Source of the DNA: Neurospora tetraspora
Taxonomy: Eukaryota; Ascomycota; Sordariomycetes; Sordariales; Sordariaceae
Direction of reading: 5' to 3'
Assembly (NCBI RefSeq): GCF_033439725.1
Contig: NW_026944386.1
Coordinates: forward strand, 1,798,001-1,862,000
Length of the DNA: 64,000 bases
The notes beneath the pieces were generated by a model. The model ran no database searches, was not told where the DNA came from, and worked only from the letters and a program-made list of their open reading frames with translations. Made by a program: the position numbers and the translations under genes. Below, piece by piece: positions 34,421 through 43,504 of this stretch. Every line of letters starts with the position of its first letter. Positions within the stretch are counted from its first letter, which is position 1.

Positions 34421-34913
34421 GACTGCGTTTGTTCTAGTACGGTTGTCGTATAAAGGGGTCTATACGACTGTTTTTGTACGAAAACCGTATAAAAGTTGTG
34501 TTGTTTGGTCGGTTGCTGTGAGAAAATGCAATGTGCGACCCCCTTATATCAGCCTCGCATAGCCTTGTCCGGGTTAGGGTTATATATGGCCAAAAAATCG
34601 TACATTTTTCGGCATGATCGTACAAAACGACAAAATGTATACACGCTCGAAAATGCAGTCAATGCCGTACATCCACCTCCTACACCCTGTAGCCCCAGCG
34701 GCTCAGCGCATGCGTGCGACGTTTAACCCGCTATAACCTACTATAAGAACCCCGTTGTCGCAAATGGCCATTCCAATTCAAATGGCCGTATAAGAACGCT
34801 CGAGGGGGGTGCAGAAGGCTGTACGGTGCATGTGAAAAGTGGCCCGAGCTTTGCAGTATAAAACTATACGACCAGATTCTCTGTACGGCAGCAGTACGAA
34901 AACAAACGCAGTC
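34421..34913. mobile_element. 493 bp MITE-like element with terminal inverted repeats and TTA duplication
   Basis: The left end GACTGCGTTTGTT (34421) is repeated inverted at the right end (ends at 34913), and similarity continues inward for about 45 bp (GTACGGTTGTCGTATA-like). TTA flanks both sides (34418-34420 and 34914-34916), as expected for PIF/Harbinger-type target duplications (TWA). No coding capacity. It is not visibly RIP-mutated, which fits its short length. The class is inferred from TIR length and TSD. Confidence 0.8.
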
Positions 34914-35319
34914 TTACCGTTATTGTGAGCAGCAACAACAACAAGAAAAAAAAAAGAAAAAAAAGGAAAAGAGAAACAACAGGTAGCGACAATGAAAGAG
35001 ATACATGGAGATGGAAAGAGGTGGAAAGAAAGACGAAGAAAGAGTGGACATCACGATGGTGGGCAGGGGACATAGTTATGACTGTGAACTGGTTTGTTTT
35101 GTTACCTCTAGGTATGGACATTAACCCTCTGCTTTATAGCGAAGTCATGGATTCCCTTTTCTTGTGCGTCCGTCTATCAGCCTTGTTAAATGCCGGAAAA
35201 GCAGCAAAACGTGATAACTGACCACAACAAGATCCATCATTCCAACGACCATACTGAATGATGAGAGCAAAGAAATCTATCCTTGCCGCCAAAGAAGATC
35301 CTCCAAGCTTTGAGTATGA

Positions 35320-35430
35320 CCAATCCGTTGACAGCGCCAAACCAATATATAACCGACCAAAAGGGACACTCCAACTCCAACGCCTGTGTGCAGCAAAGAA
35401 ATGACAATGAAAGCCACCTTTGCACCAAGA
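35320..35430 (-). repeat. Conserved 3' block, copy 1 (downstream of the 35838 gene)
   Basis: Similar to 37455-37590, 39945-40110 and (inverted) 43655-43840. Shared words include GCGCCAAAC-like, TCCAAC/CTCGAACGCCT and CAAAGAA...AATGAAAGC. It lies 400-520 bp past the stop codon, probably in or near the 3'UTR. Confidence 0.65.
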
Positions 35431-35837
35431 CATTGCCATGCAACTACCAACCAACACCGGGAAAAGCAAATGTCTAATTCATGTCCCAACTCCTAGACCG
35501 AAGGCCGAAAGCGGAAAAGTCAAGTGCCACCAAGTGACCAAGAGCTCAAAGCCCAAAACTCCAAAAGAGCCAGCCAAAATATGACCACCAAGGAAAATCC
35601 CGATTACATAGGAGAAAGGCAAAATCGTTGATGTTGGGGTTCAAGTTGTAGGTAGTCATTCGTCGTGTATGAAAGGGTTAGGTACCGGTACGGGTGGTCG
35701 TGCCTAGAGGTAGTGGTGAGATCTGGAAATGAACAAAACCATCAGCAACCATTCCAATTTCCAACTTCCAACTACCAAGCTTTGAGAGGACTGACGATGG
35801 ACATGAAGAAAAACAAAACAACTCACCTACCTAGATG

Positions 35838-36617
35838 CTAGATCTCTCCGAAATCGACGCCACCGCCCTCAGTAGCAGTAGTGTAACCAGCGTCAGCTGC
35901 AGCAGCGGCAAGGGTATCAGCGATAGCCTCTTCGGCTTGGGAGATTCCCTCAAGGGTGGCAACATCAACATTATGATGGCCATTAGCGTCACTAGTGGCA
36001 CCACCAGCATCAGTTGCAGCAGCCTTGGCCTCAGTCTCAGCCTGAGCAGCAGCGGGCTTCTTTTTCGCCGGGGTTTCCTCCATAAGAACAGCATCGGGGT
36101 CAAGGTCCGCCTCAGTGGCGGAGCGCTTAGTAGCGGTACCTCCCAAAGCAGACTTCGACGGGGTTTCCGGGGTCATATCGTTAAAGCTCAAGTTTCCCAT
36201 GGCCGTACCAGGGGTGGCAAGGGCGTCGCCCCCCTCGTTGCCGCCAGCTCCGACGGGAGTGAGCAGCATTTTCTTAGGAGGACGTCCACGTCCTTTCTTT
36301 GCGGGAGTGCCAGTGCCACTATCGGCAGCAGCGCCATCAGCAGCAGCACCATTAACGGCCTTCAAATTCTTTGCGCTGACGGGAGCGGCAGTTGCAGTCT
36401 CAGGATTGTTGTCAAGGCCGTACTTGACGCGGAAGCGACGCCACATCTCCTTGCAGGACTTGGTGTCCTTCAAGCCGGCGGCGGCGGCGGCGGCCTCCCA
36501 GTTTGCGTCGATGGGGGATACGAGGTTCTCTAGGATGCCGTAGAGAAGCTTGATTTCTGATTGAGTGGGGTTGAGACCGCGTAGGGCGGTAGATCCTTCG
36601 GCTGGTTTGGGAGGCAT
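35838..36617 (-). CDS. Myb/SANT-like AT-hook protein, 259 aa (duplicated cluster member)
   Basis: A single coding exon. The Myb-like domain is at ~21-68 (EIKLLYGILENLVSPIDANW ... CKEMWRRFRVKYGL). An AT hook KKGRGRPPKK lies at 108-117. Then comes a motif set shared with the 42590 protein: ATPGTAM.NLSF, DMTPETPSK (147-155) and EETPAKKK (180-187). The tail is Ala-rich and ends FGEI. A 5'UTR intron (36639-36729) precedes the ATG and a donor-like GTAGGT/GTGAGT follows the stop within about 10 nt. Closest relatives in the window are 42590, 37888 and 40432. A nuclear chromatin-binding role is inferred from the Myb domain and AT hook; the TP sites could be phosphorylated (inference). Confidence 0.85.
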   Translation of the reverse strand: MPPKPAEGSTALRGLNPTQSEIKLLYGILENLVSPIDANWEAAAAAAGLKDTKSCKEMWRRFRVKYGLDNNPETATAAPVSAKNLKAVNGAAADGAAADSGTGTPAKKGRGRPPKKMLLTPVGAGGNEGGDALATPGTAMGNLSFNDMTPETPSKSALGGTATKRSATEADLDPDAVLMEETPAKKKPAAAQAETEAKAAATDAGGATSDANGHHNVDVATLEGISQAEEAIADTLAAAAADAGYTTATEGGGVDFGEI

Positions 36618-36638
36618 TTTGGATTGTTGAATTGGGAT

Positions 36639-36729
36639 CTGTGGGAGAGGAGTGAGGTGGTCAGTTCCTTGTTGGCTAGGGCAAGTACGAGGTGTTGATG
36701 AGATACAACTCAGTTTGGGTGTGACTTAC
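36639..36729 (-). other. 5'UTR intron of the 35838 gene
   Basis: Donor GTAAGT follows CACTCAAAG; the acceptor is CTCTCCCACAG. The same exon-end word CACTCAAAG precedes the 5'UTR intron of the 42590 gene, showing common descent. Confidence 0.8.
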
Positions 36730-36994
36730 CTTTGAGTGATGTGAGTGGTGAGCTTGCAATCTTCGTGGCGATTGTCAACGGAGTTAAACTTGAGTTTGAA
36801 AGTGTCCTGGCTGACGAGAAGGAACTTGTTTAGTTGGCGCCTGAAGATCAATCAAAGGTAGTCCTACCCGGTTGGTAGTCGACGAGGAAGCTGTCCGAGT
36901 TGCTGTTTGGGAAAATGAGAGTGTCCTGACGAAGGGGGAAACAACAGAAAAACAAATGGAAGCCCCGGGTGGAGCCGTTGTCAGTGAGAGGGGG

Positions 36995-37150
36995 GAAAAC
37001 AAGACGTCACAGGGGTGAAAGCCTCCGATCACTTAAGATACCTATCTTTTCGAATAATTCAACGTGACCAACTATCCCTCGAGGTCCTCAAGATAAATGT
37101 AGCCTCGTTGGCCAATGGGGAACGCCTGTGCTGGCTCTCTGGAAAAGCCG
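36995..37150 (-). promoter_or_regulatory. Conserved upstream element, copy 1 (of the 35838 gene)
   Basis: Related to 39285-39460 and, inverted, to 41805-41965. Shared words are GACGTCAC, AACAATTC/AATAATTC..CGTGAC, GGTCCTCAAGA and TTGGCCAATGGGGAA (a CCAAT box). Each lies roughly 400-850 bp before a cluster gene in the same relative orientation. Confidence 0.65.
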
Positions 37151-37454
37151 TAAGAAGATATGTGACGTTTGGAAGGTACATGCCATCTTGAATTTCCATT
37201 TGCACAGTATTTAATGGGGCCTGGCACGCATTCATATTTCCTCTTTTCCTCCTCAAGCCGCCAATCAAGCATTTTCACAATCATTACTCCCCATCGTTTC
37301 AGATAGGAGGACTCGCCAACGGTACCTTGCATAATCTACACATATACAAGTACTAGTAGTATTTAGTTCCTGCAGAAAGCCTTTGACTGATCTATTTCAA
37401 ACGACAAATGTATTGTATGTCCACCAAAGACGCCCGGCCATTAATACCTCTACC

Positions 37455-37590
37455 AATCTCCAGTGACCACAAAAGAGTCCAAAACCAAGTTGAAAGCGCC
37501 AAACAAATATACATTTGACCGAAGATGCCATTCATTTCCTCTCGAACGCCTTTCCTAGCAAAGAACCAGAAGTGAAAGCAACATCCGCCT
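37455..37590 (-). repeat. Conserved 3' block, copy 2 (downstream of the 37888 gene)
   Basis: Matches the 39945-40110 block well (CCAGTGACCA, GCGCCAAACAAATA, CCTCTCGAACGCCT, CAAAGAACC, GAAAGCAACA). It lies about 300-430 bp past the stop. Confidence 0.7.
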
Positions 37591-37887
37591 CTATAACACC
37601 TGACCAACTCTAACAACACCTGCAATCAAGCCCAAATCCCAACCGCTACCGGAAAGTGTCACCAAAACCGAGCTACAAAAGTCCCAGTTGAAAACACAGA
37701 ACATCAAGAAACCGCCTGGAAGCAATGGTAAACCGACATCTTTGAAGTTGATGTTGTGGATTCAGCAGAAAGTGGTAGTCGGTTTGTTGCGGCAAGCGTG
37801 GTGTCTGTGTGTAAGCAATTGCGTTAGCGACCTCTTTCTACGTTGCAAAATACCTGTAGGGACAAAGCAAGAGGAAAACTTACCTAC

Positions 37888-38610
37888 TCAAATCTCGCAA
37901 GGATCAATGACAGCCTCCTCAACCTGGGAGACACCATCCTCGTCCATGCCAACAACGATATAATCGCTAGAGACGTGACCCGCAGCAGCCGCCTCAGCCT
38001 TCGCAGCTTCCGCCTTCTGCTTCGCCGTCATTCTCGGCTTACGCACCGCCTTCTTCTTAGCCGGAGTCTCCTCCATCAAGATAGCATCCGCATCAGTTTG
38101 GCCAGCAGCGGTTTTGCGCTTCTTCGAGGAAGCGGTGTTGCCACCGAAGGTGGACTTGGAGGGGGTGTCGGGTGTCTCGAAACCGTCGGCAACAGAAAGA
38201 GCATCCATGCCTGCGGGGACTCCAGGAGTCAAGGGAGACGGGCCACCATCAGCCATGGTGACGCCATCGGCTTTCTTGGAGGAGCGGCCACGGCCGCGAG
38301 CGCCACCACCGGGCGTCTTCTTGGGGGTTGAGAGGGGCTCGCCGTTGTCCTCTGCATCGGCAGCAGTAGTGGTCGTCTGCTTAGTGCCGCTGACACTGTC
38401 AATGTTGCATTTCTTCTTCAGAGCGGGCCACATCTTCTTGAAGGAGCCTAGAGTGTAGCCGGAAAAAGCGGCGGCGGCGTCCAGGTCAGCCTGGAGGGGC
38501 GCGGTCAAGTTGTTGAGAACGCTGAAGATGAGTCTCATGTCGCTCGGGGTCATGGTAACACCGTTGAGGGTGTACACGGCTTCGCCGACAGCAGCGGGCT
38601 TGGGAGCCAT
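37888..38610 (-). CDS. Myb/SANT-like protein, 240 aa (duplicated cluster member)
   Basis: A single coding exon. The Myb-like domain is at ~22-70 (PSDMRLIFSVLNNL ... SFKKMWPALKKKCNI). The AT-hook-like segment is altered to GARGRGRSSKK (103-113), losing the RPP core. The linker keeps DTPSK (148-152) and EETPAKKK (180-187), followed by KPRMTAKQKAEAAKAEAAAA, a basic helix also present in the 42590 protein. It ends DPCEI. The stop is followed after 4 nt by a GTAAGT donor, suggesting a 3'UTR intron. A duplicated unit with 40432 extends upstream (39000-39150 resembles 40980-41150). Confidence 0.83.
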   Translation of the reverse strand: MAPKPAAVGEAVYTLNGVTMTPSDMRLIFSVLNNLTAPLQADLDAAAAFSGYTLGSFKKMWPALKKKCNIDSVSGTKQTTTTAADAEDNGEPLSTPKKTPGGGARGRGRSSKKADGVTMADGGPSPLTPGVPAGMDALSVADGFETPDTPSKSTFGGNTASSKKRKTAAGQTDADAILMEETPAKKKAVRKPRMTAKQKAEAAKAEAAAAGHVSSDYIVVGMDEDGVSQVEEAVIDPCEI

Positions 38611-39284
38611 CTTGATGGAGGTCCTGCTGATGGAAGATGATTAGCTTCCAGTGTCTGGTCAATGGATTGAGTAATGGATTCCATCAATCTAACAGGAGGT
38701 GATAATTGTGACAATGACCCCGAACTAAAATGCGACAAGAGAAGAGGGATACAAGATCTCGCTTAACCCACAACGAGCTGGCCACTCGAGGGGCTCGCGA
38801 GGTCATGGAGGGGCATAATAGTAGACAATTGAGCGTAGTATAAATGAGGTACAACCCAAATGGATCAACTTACTGGCGAGTGATGAAGGCGAGATTTCTG
38901 TGACGACCGCGGAGACGATCGTGGGCAACGAAGAAATCTTGGGGCGCGATGAGCTCCTATCTGCGACGTGGGAAAACTTGTCAGAAAGATCACAAGAGCA
39001 GAATGAACACCATGCTACCGCAACCAGGAGCAGAAAGCTCGAAGCAATTGGCCTGGTGGGTGAGGTCAATGGAAAAAGATGTGGTCTACTCACAAGAAAC
39101 TGTTGGTGATGTCTTACTGGTGGTAGAAAGCAAGACCAAGCAGGCGAGTTTGAGGTTGTAGTACGTCGAACGAAGAAGTTATTATTATTTCGGAAGGGAA
39201 GAAATAAGTTCCTGACCAGAAGGAAAAGAAAAAGAAGTGTCAGCTCAGCTGGAGTGAACCGCGTCTAATGGGAGGGGAAGAGGA

Positions 39285-39460
39285 AATCAAGACGTCACGC
39301 TCGGGAAAACCTCGCTTGCGAGAATCTCCTCAAACAATTCGGCGTGACTACCTACCCCTAAAGGTCCTCAAGAAATACATCCCCTTATTGGCCAGTGGGC
39401 AAGGCCCTCTGCCCCTGAGAAAGTTTAGCCAAGGAGATAGGAGGATACTGCACGGTAGCT
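39285..39460 (-). promoter_or_regulatory. Conserved upstream element, copy 2 (of the 37888 gene)
   Basis: Contains GACGTCAC, AACAATTCGGCGTGAC, CCTACCCCTAAAGGTCCTCA and GGCCAGTGGG. It is very close to the inverted copy at 41805-41965, including the flank AGATAGGAGGATACTGCACG. Confidence 0.72.
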
Positions 39461-39944
39461 TGCATATTGATCCTACCTACATATGCCACAGTAGGCCAAT
39501 GAGGACTGCCACTCCAATGCACTCCAGGCAAAGAAAGATACGTCGAGTCCAATCCAGAATGTTTGCTCCTAAAAGAATGATGTTTGGCAAGACAGGAAGT
39601 CAATATCCTGCAGGCGTAGTACTTAGGTATGGAAGTTTGCATTAATTGCTGCCCTCGAAATCACAATGGCAGGCAGGGACAGTTATGGCTGTGAACGGAA
39701 CTGGTTTCTTTTGTTACCTCTATGAATGGACGTTCATCCTACCTCCTGCTATAGCGAAGTCATGGGTAGGTCCCTTTGTTGAACGGCCACTACCTCTCAG
39801 AAACCCTTTCAAGCAAAGCAACGAAAAGACGTTGATGCCAGCCACTATGCTTCTGAGACTAGGCATCATAAGGAAAACACTCCAAGCGCAGGATATGTCT
39901 ACCAAAGACCGCCATTGATAAGGTACCTGTAGAGGTACCAATCT

Positions 39945-40110
39945 TCCAGTGACCAAGAGTCCAAGACCAATCCGACTGCGCCAAACAAATAGTATGCAAT
40001 CGACTGAAAATGCCCATTTCCATTCCTCTCGAACGCCTGCCTGTATACCTAGGTAGCAACCAAAGAACCCATAATGAAAGCAACACCTGTTGATGCGACC
40101 GGACTCTGGC
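39945..40110 (-). repeat. Conserved 3' block, copy 3 (downstream of the 40432 gene)
   Basis: Best match to copy 2. A further segment just outside (39672-39765) matches 35070-35150 (TTATGGCTGTGAAC-like, ATAGCGAAGTCATGG), showing that the duplicated unit extends beyond the UTR. Confidence 0.7.
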
Positions 40111-40431
40111 TACCTTACCCAACACCCGCTCGTGACATACGTCTAGTCTAACCCAGAATCAAACCGACATAACTCCAAAAGTGCAAACCACACCCAAAGA
40201 AGAAGCGCAAGATGAGTTGAGAGAGACAAGAAACGTCTTCGAGAATAGCGTAGTAGCTTGGGATTGTTTGCAAAGGAAGAGGAAGGGATTGGTCGTCGGA
40301 ATTCTACATGTAGAGAGTTAGACCTGTGACGGATGGAAAGCATTAGCTACCTTAGTGACCAGACGATTTCACTTTGCAAAAGTAAGGAAGACGGGAAGGA
40401 CCAGATGAAGACATGCGTACCTACCTAAATC

Positions 40432-40932
40432 TCAGTCGGCGCTACCATTAACGGCAGCAACCTCAGCCTCAGCCTCAGCAGCGGCGTTGACCTCCAAAGC
40501 CAAAGCCAGGGCCTCTGCGGCCTCACTACCGGGCTCCTCCATGCCCTCCATGGTGGTATCGATACCGGCGGCGTCAACGGCAGTAGCACTAGCGGGGAAC
40601 ATGGAAGAAGAAACCGGATCGAACGAGGAAGCAACCGTGATCTGCTGGTCCTCACCAGCTGCAATAGCCTGCTCAGCAGCAGCATCGGCGGCAGTGGCGG
40701 TGACCTTCGCGCCGTTAGGAAGGCCGTACTTGACGCGAAAGCGATGATACATGACCCTGAAGGATTTGCGGTCCTTCAGGCCGGCTGACTTGGCCGCGGC
40801 GTCCAAGTCGGCTTCAATGGGTGCAAGGAGGTTCTCGATGAGGCCGAAGAGGATTTTGAGCTCACTCTCGGTGGGCTTTATGCCGCGGATGGTGGCCCCG
40901 GTAATGGCGAGCTCACCGGGTTTGGCGGGCAT
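40432..40932 (-). CDS. Short Myb/SANT-like protein, 166 aa (shortened cluster member)
   Basis: A single coding exon. The Myb-like domain is at ~22-71 (ESELKILFGLIENLLAPIEADL ... SFRVMYHRFRVKYGL), closest to 35838 in helix 3 and to 37888 upstream. It lacks the AT hook, DMTPETPSK and EETPAKKK; the tail is Ala/Glu-rich. The stop is TGA after GSAD, but GAGATTTAG, which would read Glu-Ile-stop as in the paralogues, follows in another frame 1 nt on, so the C-terminus has probably been frameshifted. A GTAGGT donor follows within about 10 nt. It may act as a short competitor of the longer paralogues (speculation). Confidence 0.78.
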   Translation of the reverse strand: MPAKPGELAITGATIRGIKPTESELKILFGLIENLLAPIEADLDAAAKSAGLKDRKSFRVMYHRFRVKYGLPNGAKVTATAADAAAEQAIAAGEDQQITVASSFDPVSSSMFPASATAVDAAGIDTTMEGMEEPGSEAAEALALALEVNAAAEAEAEVAAVNGSAD

Positions 40933-41804
40933 GGTTGCTGGAGGTTTGTTGTTTGAGGAGCCTAGCGATGTGAGAGACTTTTTAGAATGCGCCTGAATGC
41001 AATACTACCGCGACCAGGAGCCGAGGGAACCAAACCAATGGGCCTGGTGGATGAAGCTAATAGAAGAGATAGGCTACTCACAAGAACAGAGAAGTTATTG
41101 GCGAGTGTCTTCCGGAGCAAGACCGAGAAGGTGAGCTTCAATGTTGTATGGTTAAGGGAGAATTGGTAATCCTTGGACGAGAAAGCAAGATTATCGCGAC
41201 CGTAAAGCAAGTTAAAAAGAATCAGTGGTACCTCTAGTGGAAGTAGAAGCCCGGGATGGGACCGTGATCAGTACGAGGGGAGCTGCAAAAACCAAACGCC
41301 ACGCTGGGGTTTAAAGTAACGGCTCGTACCAGCCCGCCAATCCTAGAAGAACAAGAGGTATCACTCCGAGCACTTCCTAGTCACGATCCTGTCCAGAAAC
41401 AACTAAATACCAGCTATAACTAGCTCTAAACCCTTCAAGTTTGGTACCAGGTACCAAGTGTTCCTCGTAGGGAACCGGCACTAGACCATTACCCCGGCAG
41501 CATATAAACTTCTTGCCCTGCCTTGCCCTGTCAAACGCTAAGGTATTCTTTGGGGAGCAAACACCACATGCAGTGGATCCGATCTACCAGTACCTGGCTG
41601 GTGTGGATAATGTACCTGGCTTATCTTTCTTGCTTGGAGTGCCGGCCGTGGAGGGCAGCCCTCAATGGCCTGGTGTGGAAATTCTTGGCTCGGGATGGGG
41701 CATCAACGGATGGTCACGAGGAGGGACTTTTCGAAAGTTTGCCGTCTGAAATCGACTAGTCGAAGACTGTCTTGCAGGAACTGTATGCCTCTATCCTGCA
41801 AGCT

Positions 41805-41965
41805 ACCGTGCAGTATCCTCCTATCTCTTACGATTTCTCCGGATAGCCTTCCCCATTGGCCAACAAGGGGACGTTTATCTTGAGGACCTTTAGGGGTAGG
41901 TGACTAAGTGGTCACACGCCGAATTGTTCGAGGAGAGGATGCTCGCAAGTTAGTTTTCCCACTCG
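41805..41965 (+). promoter_or_regulatory. Conserved upstream element, copy 3 (of the 42590 gene, inverted)
   Basis: The reverse complement carries ACGTCACGAGTGGGAAAAC, CGAACAATTCGGCGTG, CCTAAAGGTCCTCAAGATAA and TTGGCCAATGGGGAA. It lies about 630 bp before the ATG at 42590, in the same relative orientation as copies 1 and 2. Confidence 0.72.
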
Positions 41966-42409
41966 TGACGTACTGTTTTTGCGCACTCCCATTGGCAACG
42001 GTTCCACCCCGGGCTTCCACTACCTACTTCTTCCTTTTTCTTTACTCCTGGTCAGGAATTTTCTTCCTTCCCCAGTCGTGCAACAACTTGGAACGCTTCT
42101 TCGTGTAGTTGTACCTTACTACCACTCGCAAGTCAGATGTTGCTTCAAGCAAGACACGTCACCACCATTCTCTTGTTGTTGTGAGTATACCATCTCCTCG
42201 TCCATTGGAATTACCCATCTGTAAATCGGGGATCCATCGTGGACTTTGTCCCTTCCGGTCGCTGTACCAGGAGGATTGCCATTACATTGTGATCAGGCAT
42301 TGACTGACAGAGTCTCTCTCGTCGTTCATAGGATCACGTCGGATTGAGGCTGTTCATTGCCCACAATCGCTCGCGATTATCCCAAGAATATCACCTCTGT
42401 CACTCAAAG

Positions 42410-42577
42410 GTAGGTTGCTCAATCTGAGGTCAATCTTAGCGATACCGGTCCCAATTGTTCACCATCATGCCCTTCCATCACCTTGTTGTTCGCTCACGTT
42501 CACGTCTCCTTCAGCCATTGCATTCATAATAGAATTCACAATTCCTCGTCAGAAAACTAACAGCTTTCCACCGACAG
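42410..42577 (+). other. 5'UTR intron of the 42590 gene
   Basis: Donor GTAGGT after CACTCAAAG; branch AAACTAACAG; acceptor CACCGACAG twelve bases before the ATG. Parallel to the 5'UTR introns at 36639-36729 and 32590-32666. Confidence 0.75.
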
Positions 42578-42589
42578 AATCACATCAAG

Positions 42590-43429
42590 ATGCCTCCCAA
42601 AGCCGCCGCTCCCGAGGGTGCCACCATGTCCTCAAGTGCTGGAGTGATCCTCAACGGCGTCCAGCTCACCGCCGGCGAGTCACGCATCGCTGCCGCTATC
42701 TTGGAGACTCACGCCGGCAAGATCGAGCTCGACTGGCCCATGATTGCCGAGAAGGCGGGTCACAAGACCCCGAAGACTGCCAGGGATGGTTGGCGCCTTG
42801 TTCGCATCAAGGCCAACCTCAACACCGACGCTGCTCCTGGTACTGCTCCTGCCAGTGCCAAAAAGGCCGATGGTTCTGAGCCTGGTGCTACTCCCAAGAG
42901 AGGACGCGGCCGTCCCCCCAAGAAGACTATGATGCTCACTCCCGGAGCTGGCGGCGACGAGGGCGACGCCGTTGCCACTCCTGGCTCGGCCATGGCTAAT
43001 CTTTCGTTTGGCGACATGACTCCCGAGACACCTTCCAAGACCGGCTCTGGCGTGAAGCGCTCTGCAGAGGAAGCCGATCCCGACGCGATCCTCTTTGAGG
43101 AAACCCCCGCCAAAAAGAAGGCCACTCCTCGCAAGCGCCTCACCGCGAAGCAGAAGGCCGAGATGGTGGCGCAGAAGGCCGAGGTGGCGGCGGCCGCTAC
43201 CGCCCTCGCTGCTTCTATCGACGAGCCCGCTGACGCCACTACCACTGCTGACTTTCAGCCGGTCTCCTCCCATGATGTTCCCGCCGGCGGTGCCAACGGC
43301 AACGGCGACAACATCGACCTTGCCATGGAGAGCATCTCGCAGGCGGAAGAGGCCATTGGCGACATTCTTGCCGCTGATGCGGCTGACGCCGCTGATCTTG
43401 TGGGTGGTATTGATCCTGGCGAGATCTAG
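42590..43429 (+). CDS. Myb/SANT-like AT-hook protein, 279 aa (duplicated cluster member)
   Basis: A single coding exon. The Myb-like domain is at ~28-77 (GESRIAAAILETHAGKIELDW ... TARDGWRLVRIKANL). A perfect AT hook KRGRGRPPKK lies at 103-112, then MLTPGAGG, ATPGSAM.NLSF, DMTPETPSK (142-150), EETPAKKK (170-177) and a basic helix RKRLTAKQKAEMVAQKAEVA. It ends GGIDPGEI. The stop codon TAG is followed immediately by a 3'UTR intron. This is the only member of the duplicated set on the forward strand, so the unit was inverted. Probable nuclear DNA-binding protein; target unknown. Confidence 0.85.
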   Translation: MPPKAAAPEGATMSSSAGVILNGVQLTAGESRIAAAILETHAGKIELDWPMIAEKAGHKTPKTARDGWRLVRIKANLNTDAAPGTAPASAKKADGSEPGATPKRGRGRPPKKTMMLTPGAGGDEGDAVATPGSAMANLSFGDMTPETPSKTGSGVKRSAEEADPDAILFEETPAKKKATPRKRLTAKQKAEMVAQKAEVAAAATALAASIDEPADATTTADFQPVSSHDVPAGGANGNGDNIDLAMESISQAEEAIGDILAADAADAADLVGGIDPGEI

Positions 43430-43504
43430 GTAAGTTCTCCTGCCGTTCCTCTCTCCCTTTGTTTCCTTGATGCTTTGGATTGTTGCTAACGATGTTGTTC
43501 ACAG
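43430..43504 (+). other. 3'UTR intron starting directly after the stop codon of the 42590 gene
   Basis: GTAAGT begins at the base after TAG; branch GTTGCTAAC; acceptor TTCACAG. 75 nt long. Because it starts 0 nt after the stop, nonsense-mediated decay by the exon-junction rule would not be expected. Confidence 0.82.

Larger units (their letters stand above)
34299..35837. other. Convergent intergenic region containing a MITE and a 3' paralogy block
   Basis: Holds the 3' ends of the 540-aa gene and of the 35838 gene. The left part is the MITE; the right part is the conserved 3' block. A purine-rich stretch (34940-35040) is low complexity. Confidence 0.6.

Noticed and set aside
34560-34600. Telomere-like GGGTTAGGGTTA
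   Set aside because: Only about one and a half repeats, inside the MITE.
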